Assembly (NCBI GenBank): GCA_021823905.1
Contig: JAKALX010000152.1
Coordinates: 1 to 8,431, forward strand
DNA: 8,431 nucleotides
Reading direction: 5' to 3'
Origin: Chloroflexota bacterium
Lineage (GTDB): Bacteria; Chloroflexota; Dehalococcoidia; Tepidiformales; Tepidiformaceae
This document shows positions 1 to 5,787 of the stretch, in pieces (within the stretch, counting starts at the first letter, position 1; each line of letters begins with the position of its first letter). A program made the position numbers and the translations under genes. Below the pieces are notes generated by a model. It did no database searches, was not told the origin of the DNA, and worked only from the letters and a program-made list of their open reading frames with translations.

Positions 1-1170
1 GGCGAAGTCCGCCATGCGCGGCTTTTGCTGGAGCTCAACGCTGGGCAGGTGCTTCAACACCCCGGCCATGAGGTCGAACAGGGCGCCCAGGATGAGGGGC
101 TGAGCGGCCTCAAAGGACTTCCAGAACTCTTCCTCGTCACGCCGGCCGGCATCGTCGATCTTCGGGAGCGTGACCACGACGGCCCGGTCGAGGAGGTCGC
201 TGCGAGTTGCGAGTTCCTCGATGCCGTTTAGAATCGCGGGCCGCCGATACTCGAAGATCACCTCGTCCCCGTCGGTGAACAACTGACGAGCCGCAAAGGC
301 CCCGCCGGTCACGATTCGGCAGAAGGCGTCGCTCAGCCAGTCAGGGATGGTTGACAGGTTGTCGAACGTGACGAGCCAGGAGCGCGACGCTGCGATGGCC
401 AGGTCGTGCTCGTGCCGTGGTTGACCGCGGAGGATTCCCTTGGCCGGGTCGACGAGCATCCGGAGGACTCGAAGGAGCGTCGACTTCGCCGATCCCTGAG
501 GACCCTGGATGATCAGCACCGGGACGGGGAAGGAGCCGAACAAGGCGGCCACCAGCCAGGCACCCAGCAGCACGAACATCTCGGCGGAGGCGACGTTCAC
601 GAAGGGTCGGAGCTGGCTCAGCGAGCCGCCGCGTGCCGGCAGGGGCAGTGGCAGGGCTGACTTGGGGCGCTCGAAGTTGATCGGAGCGTCCGGGGCTATC
701 TCCCAGCCGTCCGCCGTGACCTTGACGACGGAGGGGCCCTCCTTCCTGGCCAGGTCGACGTAGTACTCACCGCCGTCCGCACCGACTCGGATGAACGTGA
801 CTTGCTCGGGGCTGTCGAACTCGGCCCGCGCCTCCAGGACACCGATCGCGTCCTCCAGTGCCTGTGCGGGCGGGGCGCTGCCGGTGGCGTCGAAGTACTG
901 GTGCCGCAGCCAGAGCCGGAACTCGCTGGAGCGCACTCGCCAGACCTGGCGCTGTTCCCGGACGAGGACGGAGACGAACGCGACGTGGTCCGGCGAGTGG
1001 AAGAACGTCAGGGAGTCTGCGGAGTCGATCATTGTGGCGGAGGCGGAGGGCTTGTCGCCGGCCTTTTCTGCCTGCCTGGCGGCGAGTGCCTCGATGGCGC
1101 CCGTGGTGGTGCTCTGCGCGGCGCCGCCCTGGATGACCTGGAGCGGCGGGATGTCGTGCTCGTTAGCCAC
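1..1170 (-). CDS. Phage/plasmid-type NTPase (helicase partner of the primase), C-terminus cut by window edge
   Basis: Predicted ATPase that would unwind DNA next to the primase. 390 codons are visible and the frame is still open at base 1. The N-terminal ~195 residues are a family-specific region. The P-loop region follows: Walker A GPQGSAKST at residues 223-231 (K229), Walker B as WLVTFDN (D270), a sensor-1-like ILNG (N315), and a candidate arginine finger in LLDR (R329). The GSAKST form of Walker A and the DWLSDAxCRxxTGG stretch that follows are what I recall from ATP-binding proteins paired with phage primases. The start is GTG at 1170, with a G-rich stretch just upstream and an 8-base overlap with the end of the primase gene, suggesting translational coupling. 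An exact superfamily (SF3/D5-like) cannot be settled by eye. The helicase role is inferred from domain and neighbour. Confidence 0.85.
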   Translation of the reverse strand, partial: MANEHDIPPLQVIQGGAAQSTTTGAIEALAARQAEKAGDKPSASATMIDSADSLTFFHSPDHVAFVSVLVREQRQVWRVRSSEFRLWLRHQYFDATGSAPPAQALEDAIGVLEARAEFDSPEQVTFIRVGADGGEYYVDLARKEGPSVVKVTADGWEIAPDAPINFERPKSALPLPLPARGGSLSQLRPFVNVASAEMFVLLGAWLVAALFGSFPVPVLIIQGPQGSAKSTLLRVLRMLVDPAKGILRGQPRHEHDLAIAASRSWLVTFDNLSTIPDWLSDAFCRIVTGGAFAARQLFTDGDEVIFEYRRPAILNGIEELATRSDLLDRAVVVTLPKIDDAGRRDEEEFWKSFEAAQPLILGALFDLMAGVLKHLPSVELQQKPRMADFA

Positions 1171-2032
1171 GGCGCCCCCCCTTCAGCTTCCGGGTCAGCT
1201 CCTGGCCTGCGAGGTAGTTGACGATGGCGACGACCTCGCTGTCGGGCTTGGGCGGCGAGCACTTCGCCAAGTTCCAGGCCCGGACGAGGTCCAGGACCAC
1301 GTAGGGGTCGACTCCCTTGGCGATGAGGTGGGCCGCCAGCTTCACCATGGCGCCGTGCCGCTCACCCTTCTCGGCGCCGCCGGCCACCAGGTCGCGCCAG
1401 CCCTCTGCAGTCTTGGCGGTGTGCTTCTGGAGCGACGCGGAGGTGCGCGCCACCGCGATCAGCGGGTCCGGGTCGAGGATTGGACCGGCCGTGTAGGTGA
1501 TGAAGGCCGTGCTGATGCGCGCTTCCGGGCAGCTGGGCAAGTACCATACGCGGGCGGGGTCCGAGGCGTGCTCGTCGACCGGCACCCCGATCCTGGAGAC
1601 GACCTCGGACCAGAGGAGCTTCCCATCCTCCGGCGTGACCCAGCGGCTGACCGGCAGGAAGACCCTGGCGCAGCGGTCGGTGGGTCCGCCGGACATGTCG
1701 GAGAAGGAGCTGTGCATGGCGGCGGCGTAGCCCGACACCCACTGGTAGACCTTCTGGACCTCCTCCACGCTCCGGTGGTCGTAGTCGAGGACGATCCCCG
1801 TCAGCCACGCCACGCCCGCGTTACCGCGCTTCGCACCCTCCCGGTAGATAGTCGGCGAGTAGCAGGCGCTGCCCGCCTTGGCGTCGCGGACGATGTGCTT
1901 GTCGCCGAACAGGTCACCGAGAGTGCCTGTCTCGGACCTGGGGATGTTGTCCTTCTCGCTGTGGAAGACCGCGACCGTGGTGGGGACGTCGTAGCCGTTG
2001 TAGATGGAGTTCTGCGGTGTTACAGAGTTCAT
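1163..2032 (-). CDS. AEP-type DNA primase with PriCT-1-like C-terminal domain
   Basis: Predicted archaeo-eukaryotic-type primase (289 residues) that would make primers for replication of the element. Motif I is VLDYDH (D83, D85), the metal-binding acidic pair. Motif II is a His in MHSSFS (H107), followed by the arginine-rich RCARVFLPVSR block (120-130). Motif III is the Asp in DPARVWYLP (D158). Residues ~225-275 resemble the PriCT-1 helical domain, ending in CSPPKPDSEVVAIVNYL. The ATG at 2032 is chosen because the conserved part starts soon after it. The frame opens further to an ATG at 2128, but that adds 32 proline/arginine-rich residues and overlaps the HTH gene. No strong ribosome binding site precedes 2032; an AAGGAG lies far upstream at about 2087-2092. 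The gene is probably co-transcribed with the HTH gene before it and the NTPase after it. Confidence 0.85.
   Translation of the reverse strand: MNSVTPQNSIYNGYDVPTTVAVFHSEKDNIPRSETGTLGDLFGDKHIVRDAKAGSACYSPTIYREGAKRGNAGVAWLTGIVLDYDHRSVEEVQKVYQWVSGYAAAMHSSFSDMSGGPTDRCARVFLPVSRWVTPEDGKLLWSEVVSRIGVPVDEHASDPARVWYLPSCPEARISTAFITYTAGPILDPDPLIAVARTSASLQKHTAKTAEGWRDLVAGGAEKGERHGAMVKLAAHLIAKGVDPYVVLDLVRAWNLAKCSPPKPDSEVVAIVNYLAGQELTRKLKGGRRG
1175..1181 (-). promoter_or_regulatory. G7 homopolymer at the primase-helicase junction
   Basis: Seven consecutive G on the coding strand lie in the last codons of the primase (Lys-Gly-Gly), a few bases before the GTG of the NTPase. The tract probably serves as part of that gene's ribosome binding region. 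The NTPase frame is free of stops from 1182 onward, so a +1 shift or loss of one G within this tract would join the two proteins. Whether such slippage happens cannot be seen from sequence. Confidence 0.35.
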
Positions 2033-2094
2033 GGTGTGTGTGCAGCTCGCGCTCGGGGGGCCTTGGAACCGACCCGGCGCGGGCTGCTCCTTTC

Positions 2095-2370
2095 TTACGC
2101 GCCGGGGTTGTTGGGGTTGGCAGGGCATTCCTGGTCAGCGATCGCCGAGGCCACGTCGGCCAGGCGCTGCCGGATCAGGAAAGCGGTGGGAGGATAGAGC
2201 CCGAGCCCTCCCAAAGCCCGGGCGAGGGTGTGGCGGGCGAGCCCGAGGCGAACCGCCGCCGCGCGCTCGCCCACGACGGCGACCAGCTGCTTGAGGGACT
2301 CTTGCTCCTGGACCAGCAGCGGTGACCCGCGGCTGCCAGGAGGGGACTTCTCATCTTCGACCTGTGACAT
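2095..2370 (-). CDS. Small helix-turn-helix DNA-binding protein
   Basis: A 91-residue protein, probably a DNA-binding regulator or excise-like accessory factor of the replication operon. Residues ~35-53 (GERAAAVRLGLARHTLARA) have the pattern of a helix-turn-helix, followed by a GLxLYPPTxxLIRQRLAD stretch. This matches small phage HTH proteins of the 'A.ALGVSRTTLxRALAG' type. The first ~25 residues and the Pro/Asn-rich tail look disordered. The ATG at 2370 has an excellent AAGGAGG (2379-2385) at 8 bases spacing, but that site is one arm of a perfect hairpin (2379-2396). The gene lies 99 bases downstream of the zinc-protein gene and 62 bases before the primase. Candidate operators, the CTTACG repeats, lie just upstream. 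Self-regulation is possible but not shown. Confidence 0.75.
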   Translation of the reverse strand: MSQVEDEKSPPGSRGSPLLVQEQESLKQLVAVVGERAAAVRLGLARHTLARALGGLGLYPPTAFLIRQRLADVASAIADQECPANPNNPGA

Positions 2371-2378
2371 GTTCGATG

Positions 2379-2396
2379 CCTCCTTGAATAAGGAGG
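2379..2396 (-). promoter_or_regulatory. Hairpin sequestering the ribosome binding site of the HTH gene
   Basis: On the transcribed strand the sequence reads CCTCCTT-ATTC-AAGGAGG, a perfect 7-bp stem with a 4-base loop. The right arm is the whole Shine-Dalgarno of the HTH gene (8 bases from its ATG) and the left arm equals an anti-Shine-Dalgarno sequence. Folding would block ribosome entry. A second register exists (2378-2383 with 2395-2400). Confidence 0.6.
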
Positions 2397-2437
2397 AGGC
2401 ATCGCCACCAGCCCTGTTTGCCTTGTCTCTTCGGCCA

Positions 2438-2465
2438 CTTACGTCGAAGGCGTAAGCGCCTTACG
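2438..2465. promoter_or_regulatory. Three alternating copies of CTTACG with overlapping hairpins
   Basis: CTTACG occurs at 2438-2443 and 2460-2465, and its complement CGTAAG at 2451-2456. Neighbouring copies can pair either way. In addition, AAGGCG-TAAG-CGCCTT (2447-2462) is a perfect 6-bp stem with a tetraloop. The cluster starts 4 bases after the stop codon of the zinc-protein gene and lies upstream of the HTH gene. It could be an operator for the HTH protein or an RNA structure ending the upstream transcript. No T-run follows on the minus strand, so it is not a classical terminator. Confidence 0.4.
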
Positions 2466-2469
2466 GGCT

Positions 2470-3315
2470 CTAGTCGGCATCTCCGGAGTCCGACTCACGG
2501 GTCAGGATATCCAGTGGATCGCCAGGCTGAAGGTCGCCGCCGGTGCCGCCCGGGACGCGAGAATCATCGAACTCAAGGGGCATGGAGGAGAAGGCATCGT
2601 CTGGCGCTCTTGCCCGAAGCTCCATCGCCTCGTAGACCGCGCAGGGGGTTCCTTCCATGCAGGTCTTGCACCGCTGGAAGTGGCGCCGGATCTTCGCGAT
2701 AAGTTCGTCTTCCGCTTCCTTCTGCGCGTGCACTGCAGCGGAGCGCCCTCCAGTCGGCTTACTGCGACCGCGTCCGCGCTTCCGGCTGCTGCACTTGTCA
2801 CTGCAGTAGGCCCGGTCCTTCCGCGTCGCGACGAATTCGCGACCACAATCTGGGCAACGGCGCAGCGTAGAGTCCAAGTCGTTGATAGCCGGCACAACCG
2901 AGACCAGTATGAAGTCCTTCCAATCTTCCGGGGCGGGAAAGCGCAGGGCTAGGGACTGTGCGCGCTTCTCTAGATATCCGAAGTGATCATACTCTGAGTA
3001 TAGTATGCGCTTGCTGCTGGCGATGGCCGCGTCTCGCTCGGCACCAGCCACCTCACCCTTCTTCCGGAAGTCATGCCACATGGTGAATTCGTCGAGAACG
3101 GCAGCGTAGATCCTCATCTCCTCAGCCCTCTTCAGAACGTACGCAAGGACTTCTTGGACGGGTATCTCTGCCTTTCCTGACTCACGCACCTTCGAGCGGC
3201 GCACCCAGACCTCGAACCTAAGCGCAGCGATCATCCTGGCGCAGTGGAAGTCGAAGCGCGCAGTTCTCAATTGACGCTCTTCTGCCGACGACGGATCTGA
3301 AGTTCTCTGCCCCAT
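2470..3315 (-). CDS. Unrecognised zinc-binding protein with two cysteine clusters
   Basis: A 281-residue protein I cannot assign. Residues ~10-145 are charged and helix-prone with several Trp/Tyr. Residues 154-175 form a likely zinc finger, CPDCGREFVATRKDRAYCSDKC (C154, C157, C171, C175), directly followed by a basic stretch RKRGRGRSK that could contact nucleic acid. A second cluster, H212 with C216, C219 and C225 (RCKTCMEGTPC), follows a charged helix. The tail is acidic. The ATG at 3315 is preceded by an almost perfect ribosome binding site (GGGAGGTGAT at 3319-3328). The frame stays open to 3498, but that extension lacks such a site and would run into the divergent gene. Base composition is lower in GC than its neighbours (for example 32 of 60 G+C at 2941-3000, against 40 of 60 at 5941-6000 in the annealing-protein gene), suggesting separate acquisition. 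CGNR-type fingers look similar, but the CGNR signature itself is absent. Confidence 0.8.
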   Translation of the reverse strand: MGQRTSDPSSAEERQLRTARFDFHCARMIAALRFEVWVRRSKVRESGKAEIPVQEVLAYVLKRAEEMRIYAAVLDEFTMWHDFRKKGEVAGAERDAAIASSKRILYSEYDHFGYLEKRAQSLALRFPAPEDWKDFILVSVVPAINDLDSTLRRCPDCGREFVATRKDRAYCSDKCSSRKRGRGRSKPTGGRSAAVHAQKEAEDELIAKIRRHFQRCKTCMEGTPCAVYEAMELRARAPDDAFSSMPLEFDDSRVPGGTGGDLQPGDPLDILTRESDSGDAD

Positions 3316-3473
3316 GCAATCACCTCCCGAATGTGAAGGGTCCCAAACGGGCTCCGGCGCAGGGCCATCGGAGAAGCCCCGGGCGGTCGGTGTCGCCGAC
3401 GTCCTGCCGCTGACGTCCACCGGGGACTGCTTGGCCTCTTCCCAATCTCGGACTTCAAGATCATGCTGATAGC
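3316..3473. other. Divergent intergenic spacer
   Basis: 158 bases separate the divergent starts at 3315 and 3474. The spacer must hold promoters in both directions unless one gene is read from afar, but I see no convincing -35/-10 pair. It contains the ribosome binding site of the minus-strand gene (3319-3328) and most of a 15-base dyad at the other end. Confidence 0.5.
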
Positions 3474-3476
3474 ATG
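3462..3476. promoter_or_regulatory. 15-base dyad overlapping the start of the plus-strand gene
   Basis: CATGCT-GAT-AGCATG is a perfect inverted repeat with 6-base arms whose right arm contains the ATG at 3474. Its place in a divergent spacer and over a start codon fits an operator, but no bound protein is known and short dyads occur by chance. Confidence 0.3.
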
Positions 3477-4358
3477 CACGCGCCGATTGCCATCTCACGC
3501 TCCGCCGCCCAGATGGAAGCCTCTCGCCGCAATGGTCGCATGTCTGCCGGCCCCGTGACGACTGGGGGGAAAATCAGGGTCAGCACCAATGGCGTGATCA
3601 ACGGGCTCCGGGCTGAGCGCGTCGTTCTGGCCCACGAGGACCCGGCCCAGTACGTCCAGCACGTTCAGACGTGGGTCGATTGCCTCCAGCCCATCGATGG
3701 AGCCGAGCTGGAGGTAGTGGTGTCGATCGCCGACCTACGGTGGCGGCTCCAGCGGCTCGACCAGATCGAGATGAACCGGACCTGCGCCGAGGTCCACGTC
3801 CAGCTCGAAGAGGCCTCTGAGCAGAAGCTCCTCATCATGGTCGAGAACGCTGCAAGGGCCACCTCCACCATGGCGGACGTCCTGGCGGCACCCAGGGTAC
3901 GGGACGATGACGACCTCAAGGCGCTGCTGCATCTGGTTGGATCAGTCATCGACATGGTCCGGGCCGTCGAGGCTGAACAGCCCCGCCTCCATCTGGGCGC
4001 CGACCAACTGGCCCAGGCCGTGGGCTTCGCCGTGGTGCTCTCGGCCAATGAGATCGACACCGAGGAATTCGCTGCGCTCGCCGCCTGCGCCAGATCTATG
4101 GCCGACGCCGTAGCCGCCCAGCTCGCCGACGCTCGGGCCGCAGCCGAAAGGGCGAAGGAGGCCATTGCCGCGACCGTACCTCTGCCCGACGGCAAGGAGG
4201 TCGCTCTCCTGGCCAAGTACCGCCGCGACATCGAGCGGCGCCTCCAGGCGGAGATGACCTTCCTCAACGTGGTGCGGGACCGGAAGGCGCAAGTGGCCAG
4301 TTCCTCGGGTTTGCTTGGACAGCCGATTCTGATCCGGCTGGTGGGCGGAACCCGATGA
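3474..4358 (+). CDS. Conserved hypothetical protein of the 'SxGPxTxxGK...NGL' family
   Basis: A 294-residue protein of unknown function. The N-terminal ~100 residues (EASRRNGRMSAGPVTTGGK, then STNGVINGLRAERVVL and EDPAQY) match a pattern I recall from uncharacterised proteins in Planctomycetota, Myxococcota and related groups, usually written 'ANRRNAxKSTGPRTxEGKxRSSxNALKHGLxAxxVVLPGEDPxxF'. The conserved tract continues through LRWRLQRLDQIEM (~88-100). Residues ~100-285 are rich in Ala, Glu and Leu and look long-helical or coiled-coil, with no membrane segments. It is the only plus-strand gene and converges on the recombination unit. No good Shine-Dalgarno precedes the ATG at 3474; ATGs at 3513 and 3540 have none either, and the conserved motif begins between them, favouring the first. 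Its role in the element, if any, is unknown; it may be cargo. Confidence 0.8.
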   Translation: MHAPIAISRSAAQMEASRRNGRMSAGPVTTGGKIRVSTNGVINGLRAERVVLAHEDPAQYVQHVQTWVDCLQPIDGAELEVVVSIADLRWRLQRLDQIEMNRTCAEVHVQLEEASEQKLLIMVENAARATSTMADVLAAPRVRDDDDLKALLHLVGSVIDMVRAVEAEQPRLHLGADQLAQAVGFAVVLSANEIDTEEFAALAACARSMADAVAAQLADARAAAERAKEAIAATVPLPDGKEVALLAKYRRDIERRLQAEMTFLNVVRDRKAQVASSSGLLGQPILIRLVGGTR

Positions 4359-4619
4359 CGTCGCCAGCGTGGGATGGCTCCTCACATTCTCGAGCATCTC
4401 GGACCGCTTGATGAGCGTGAACCTCGCCTACCGCTAGGGCTAGGACTCCGTGAATCCGGCCGTCAGAAGGGGGGAGTGGGTGGAGCGTGCCGGGGGCTCA
4501 CACGAGGGGGTCGGTGGCCTTCTCCAGATTCCTTGTAGACCCGCCAGCCGCACTGGCGTGACGCCGGGCCAGGAATACCCCCCCGCCCACATCCAGAATC
4601 GAGCCCAAGGAGGCCCCTG

Positions 4620-4635
4620 TCCCAAATTTTTGGGA
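4620..4635. repeat. Perfect inverted repeat TCCCAAA-TT-TTTGGGA
   Basis: Seven-base arms around two T bases, AT-centred within GC-rich DNA. On the minus strand it continues as GGGACAGGGGCC, a style seen in short dispersed palindromes of some genomes. There is no second copy in this window. It could be a protein-binding site or part of a dispersed repeat. Confidence 0.4.
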
Positions 4636-4667
4636 ACCTATGGGTGGCTGACTTTCCCGGGCGGCGA

Positions 4668-4684
4668 GCAGGTCGACCACCTGC
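4668..4684. repeat. Inverted repeat GCAGGT-CGACC-ACCTGC
   Basis: Six-base arms with a five-base spacer, overlapping the 8-base palindrome GGTCGACC. Non-coding context. Possible binding site; function unknown. Confidence 0.3.
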
Positions 4685-4739
4685 AGCGGGAGCCCAGGCC
4701 CCTCGCCATCTAGAGCAGCCCTTCGCTTACCGAGCTAAA

Positions 4740-4771
4740 GGGAAGCGCGCCGACCTTCGGCCCGACTTCCC
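4740..4771 (-). terminator. Probable terminator hairpin of the recombination unit
   Basis: On the minus strand GGGAAG pairs with CTTCCC (outer stem) and, inside small internal loops, GCCGA pairs with TCGGC around a 3-base loop. A short T-run (TTTAG) follows. It lies 14 bases after the stop of the last gene of the minus-strand unit. The T-tract is short, so termination may be partial. Confidence 0.5.
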
Positions 4772-4785
4772 CAACTGCTACTGGA

Positions 4786-4974
4786 TCACCTTGGAGACTT
4801 CTGGCGGTGCCGGTTGCTGCTGAAGACCCGGGTCACCAACGCCGCTCCGACGCCAACCACTACCATCCCCGCCGGCACGGCCCAGGCCCAGAGCGGCCCC
4901 ACCTTCTGCTCCAGCAACCAGGCGATCCCCGTGAAGACCGCCAGCCGCGGGACCAGCCACTGGTAGCGCCTCAC
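4786..4974 (-). CDS. Small two-helix membrane protein, coupled to the exonuclease gene
   Basis: A 62-residue protein starting at a GTG whose last two bases are shared with the TGA of the exonuclease gene (GTGA at 4971-4974). This is a classical coupled start, and there is no independent ribosome binding site. Two hydrophobic segments are visible: ~8-21 (VPRLAVFTGIAWLL) and ~28-48 (LWAWAVPAGMVVVGVGAAL), separated by a short EQKVGP turn and followed by a basic tail (NRHRQKSPR). Size and topology resemble small phage membrane proteins such as holins, but the position after recombination genes gives no lysis context, so I make no functional claim. A frame beginning farther upstream (5019) would overlap the exonuclease C-terminus heavily and is less likely. 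Confidence 0.65.
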   Translation of the reverse strand: MRRYQWLVPRLAVFTGIAWLLEQKVGPLWAWAVPAGMVVVGVGAALVTRVFSSNRHRQKSPR

Positions 4975-5786
4975 CTGGCCACCCGTCCGCAAGCATGGTG
5001 GTACGGGCAACCACGGCACTGCCAGCCGCGGATCGGGTAGCTGACGCCGCCGTCAATCGCCTTGAGGACGCCCCCGGCGGTGCGGAGGAAGTCGTCCTCG
5101 TCCTGGGCGGTGCGCTCGATGTCGGCGACCTGGACGGTGGGGACCTTGGTCTTGACGAGGATCTGGAACCGCAAGCCCACCTCGCCCATGCCGGCGCTCC
5201 GGGCAGCGATCTTGTAGCCGGTCATCTGGAGGTCGTGGTCGAGCTGATCGGCGCCGTACTTCCTGGCGGCCGTCTTGTGCTCGACGACCATCCGCTGGCC
5301 CTTCTCCACGATGATGAGGTCGATGAAGCCGACGAGGGCCTCCTCCAGGATCTCGCCCGTGTCAGGGTCGTGGAGTGGGACCGTGAACGGGTGCTCGACG
5401 GCCACGACCTCGAAGGGCGGTGCCTTCGCGGCGTGCTCGGCGAACGAGTGCAACATGGTCACGCCCTTGTCAGTGAGTGCGTGTACGTCGACTTCCTCGT
5501 CCTCGTCGCCCTGGAGCGGCACCTTGCCGTCCCGCGCCCTTTCCCAGGCAAATCGGAACACGTCGAGCATCAAGTCCCGGCGGAGCGGCGTCCCCGAGGC
5601 CTTGATCTCGCAATAGTGCGCCGCCAACGCCTCGTGGACAGCCGTGCCGAAGGCGAGGTTCACCGGCAGGAACTCCGGCGCCACGCCGCGGACGTACCTG
5701 AGCTCGAACTGCCTCGGGCAGCGCAACCAGCATTTCACCTGGGAGACGCTGGTGTAGAGCCCGGTCGGCATCTCCTTGCGGGCCAT
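4971..5786 (-). CDS. PD-(D/E)XK exonuclease, RecB/Cas4-like, with Fe-S cysteines
   Basis: A 271-residue nuclease that would resect double-stranded ends, giving single strands to the annealing protein encoded just before it. Motifs in order: SVSQVKCWLRCPRQF (13-27, C19 or C23 as first cluster ligand), GTAVHEAL with the family His (H51), GFIDLIIV (D156), EHKTA (E169 and K171, the ExK part), the helix with QMTGYKIAA (187-195), and a C-terminal CRGCPYHHAC (C257, C260, C266). One N-terminal and three C-terminal cysteines are the arrangement of the 4Fe-4S cluster in AddB/Cas4-type nucleases. The length fits single-domain phage RecB-like exonucleases. The ATG at 5786 is separated by one base from the stop of the annealing-protein gene and has GAGGG upstream. 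No cas genes or repeats are present, so a CRISPR role is not suggested. Confidence 0.88.
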   Translation of the reverse strand: MARKEMPTGLYTSVSQVKCWLRCPRQFELRYVRGVAPEFLPVNLAFGTAVHEALAAHYCEIKASGTPLRRDLMLDVFRFAWERARDGKVPLQGDEDEEVDVHALTDKGVTMLHSFAEHAAKAPPFEVVAVEHPFTVPLHDPDTGEILEEALVGFIDLIIVEKGQRMVVEHKTAARKYGADQLDHDLQMTGYKIAARSAGMGEVGLRFQILVKTKVPTVQVADIERTAQDEDDFLRTAGGVLKAIDGGVSYPIRGWQCRGCPYHHACGRVAR

Positions 5787-5787
5787 G

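Larger units (their letters stand above)
4359..4739. other. Non-coding convergent region
   Basis: Lies between the 3' ends of the plus-strand gene and the recombination unit. Short open frames exist on both strands (for example 4450-4713 plus and 4498-4680 minus), but none has a ribosome binding site or recognisable protein. It holds two perfect short inverted repeats (4620-4635 and 4668-4684) and a long mixed-purine stretch near 4460-4515. I see no tRNA, no obvious terminator for the plus-strand gene and no insertion-sequence ends. It may be a decayed gene remnant. Confidence 0.5.

Noticed and set aside
791..2197. A 468-codon open frame on the plus strand
   Set aside because: It lies antisense to the primase and NTPase genes, which have clear motifs. 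Its protein is low-complexity and arises from GC-rich codon bias.
2988..3010. Inverted repeat around CATACT ... AGTATG
   Set aside because: Lies inside the zinc-protein coding sequence and is explained by the codons there; no regulatory context.
2470..3498. Start of the zinc protein at 3498
   Set aside because: The ATG at 3315 has an almost perfect ribosome binding site; the longer form would overlap the divergent gene.
4450..4713. Possible small gene in the convergent region (plus strand, 87 codons)
   Set aside because: No ribosome binding site, proline/glycine-rich without a pattern, overlapped by equally weak frames on the other strand.
4971..5786. Calling the exonuclease Cas4
   Set aside because: The Fe-S cysteines and nuclease motifs are shared by many phage RecB-like nucleases. 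There are no cas genes or repeat arrays, and the partner is an annealing protein.
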